DNA of 6,370 nt. Origin: an uncultured Pseudomonadota bacterium. GTDB lineage: Bacteria > Pseudomonadota > Gammaproteobacteria > Burkholderiales > Usitatibacteraceae. Within the stretch, counting starts at the first letter, position 1. Each line of letters starts with the position of its first letter. The notes under the pieces are model-generated. The model made no database searches, was not told where the DNA came from, and worked only from the letters and a program-made list of their open reading frames with translations. The stretch lies in contig CALEJW010000025.1 of NCBI GenBank assembly GCA_937898635.1, positions 1-6,370 of the forward strand, read 5' to 3'. Positions 5,957-6,370 of this stretch are shown in pieces. The position numbers and the translations under genes are program-made.

Positions 5957-5962
5957 GAGGAG
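5957..5962 (+). promoter_or_regulatory. Ribosome binding site of the binding-protein gene
   Basis: GAGGAG with an 8-nt AT-rich spacer (ATTTCACC) to the ATG at 5971. It is a strong site that fixes the start and suggests high expression, as is usual for periplasmic binding proteins. Confidence 0.85.
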
Positions 5963-5970
5963 ATTTCACC

Positions 5971-6370
5971 ATGAAGCGCTCGAGCAGGATCTTCGCCACC
6001 GCCCTCGCCGGCGCGGCCGCCATCGCCGGCATCGCCTTCGCGGCGTACCCGGAAAAGACCATCAACTACATCATCGCCTTCGGCCCGGGCGGAGAGTCGG
6101 ACGTCTCCGCGCGCCTGCAGGAGCCCTTCTTCAAGAAGCTCACCGGGCAGACGGTCGCCATCCAGTACAAGGCGGGCGCCGGCGGCGCGGCGGCCTGGTC
6201 GCAGATCAACTCCGCCCCCGGCGACGGCTACACGGTCATCGGCACCAACATCCCGCACATCATCCTGCAGCCGCTGCAGAAGGACGTGGGCTACAAGACG
6301 AGCGAGATCGCCAACGTGTACTGGTTCCACTACACGCCGGACGCGATCATCGTCACCGCCGACAGCCCCT
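5971..6370 (+). CDS. TctC/Bug-family tripartite tricarboxylate transporter substrate-binding protein, 3' end cut by window
   Basis: Periplasmic solute-binding protein of the tripartite tricarboxylate transporter type. Such proteins usually capture carboxylates and hand them to a TctA/TctB membrane pair, though many occur without adjacent membrane genes. 133 residues are visible of an expected 320 or so. The N-terminus is a classic Sec signal peptide: MKRSSR, a hydrophobic Ala/Ile/Gly stretch (about 7-23) and a likely cleavage after AFA (residue 24). There is no lipobox cysteine. The mature part begins YPEKTINYIIAFGPGGESDVSARL, matching the Bug pattern of a Pro/Ile strand followed by the F-x-PGG-x-x-D-x-x-AR loop that contacts a ligand carboxylate. 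Next come AGAGGAAAWSQI (69-80) and APGDGYTVIGTN (82-93), the second conserved loop region. It is divergent from the tartrate/malate dehydrogenase gene, so a hydroxy-dicarboxylate ligand is plausible but inferred. The remainder and any membrane partners lie beyond the window. Confidence 0.9.
   Translation, partial: MKRSSRIFATALAGAAAIAGIAFAAYPEKTINYIIAFGPGGESDVSARLQEPFFKKLTGQTVAIQYKAGAGGAAAWSQINSAPGDGYTVIGTNIPHIILQPLQKDVGYKTSEIANVYWFHYTPDAIIVTADSP

Noticed and set aside
1..6370. CRISPR array, tRNA, rRNA, transposase or phage genes
   Set aside because: I saw no regularly spaced direct repeats, no tRNA-like cloverleaf signature and no transposase or integrase motifs. Apart from the palindrome, all stretches over 300 bases are accounted for by metabolic genes.

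Overview
The window is compact, GC-rich DNA (about two thirds G+C by eye) typical of a free-living proteobacterium. The combination of a DmlR/CrgA-like LysR regulator, a tartrate/D-malate dehydrogenase and a Bug/TctC-type periplasmic binding protein points to Betaproteobacteria (Burkholderiales or a relative). That placement is inference from gene content, because no rRNA or other marker is present.

Layout. Positions 1-3369 (minus strand) hold an aromatic amino-acid degradation operon read hpd -> hmgA -> fahA. It covers 4-hydroxyphenylpyruvate -> homogentisate (Hpd), homogentisate -> maleylacetoacetate (HmgA) and fumarylacetoacetate -> fumarate + acetoacetate (FahA, missing only its last codons at the window edge). 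The isomerase between HmgA and FahA (maleylacetoacetate isomerase) is not in the window. The genes are packed extremely tightly: there is a 2-nt gap between hpd and hmgA and a 4-nt ATGA overlap between hmgA and fahA. Only hpd has a clear Shine-Dalgarno sequence.

Positions 3370-3549 are a divergent control region with a plausible sigma70-type promoter on each strand and four alternating copies of a GGACG half-site. A LysR-type regulator gene (3550-4527, plus) follows. It runs tail-to-tail into a tartrate/D-malate dehydrogenase gene (4524-5615, minus), and the two stop codons share one CTAG palindrome.

Positions 5616-5970 are a 355-base gap dominated by a 164-bp, gap-free inverted repeat (5656-5819; 61 of 71 arm positions pair, with a perfect 34-bp core). 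After it come an extended -10-like sequence, two short palindromes and a strong ribosome binding site. The latter serves a divergent gene for a secreted TctC/Bug-family solute-binding protein (5971 to the window end, incomplete).

The operon turns tyrosine/phenylalanine carbon into fumarate and acetoacetate. The right half looks like a C4-dicarboxylate/hydroxy-acid uptake and oxidation module. The LysR gene sits between them, divergent from hpd and convergent with the dehydrogenase, so either module could be its target. The enzymes are ordinary. The unexplained item is the large palindrome in the dehydrogenase/binding-protein gap.
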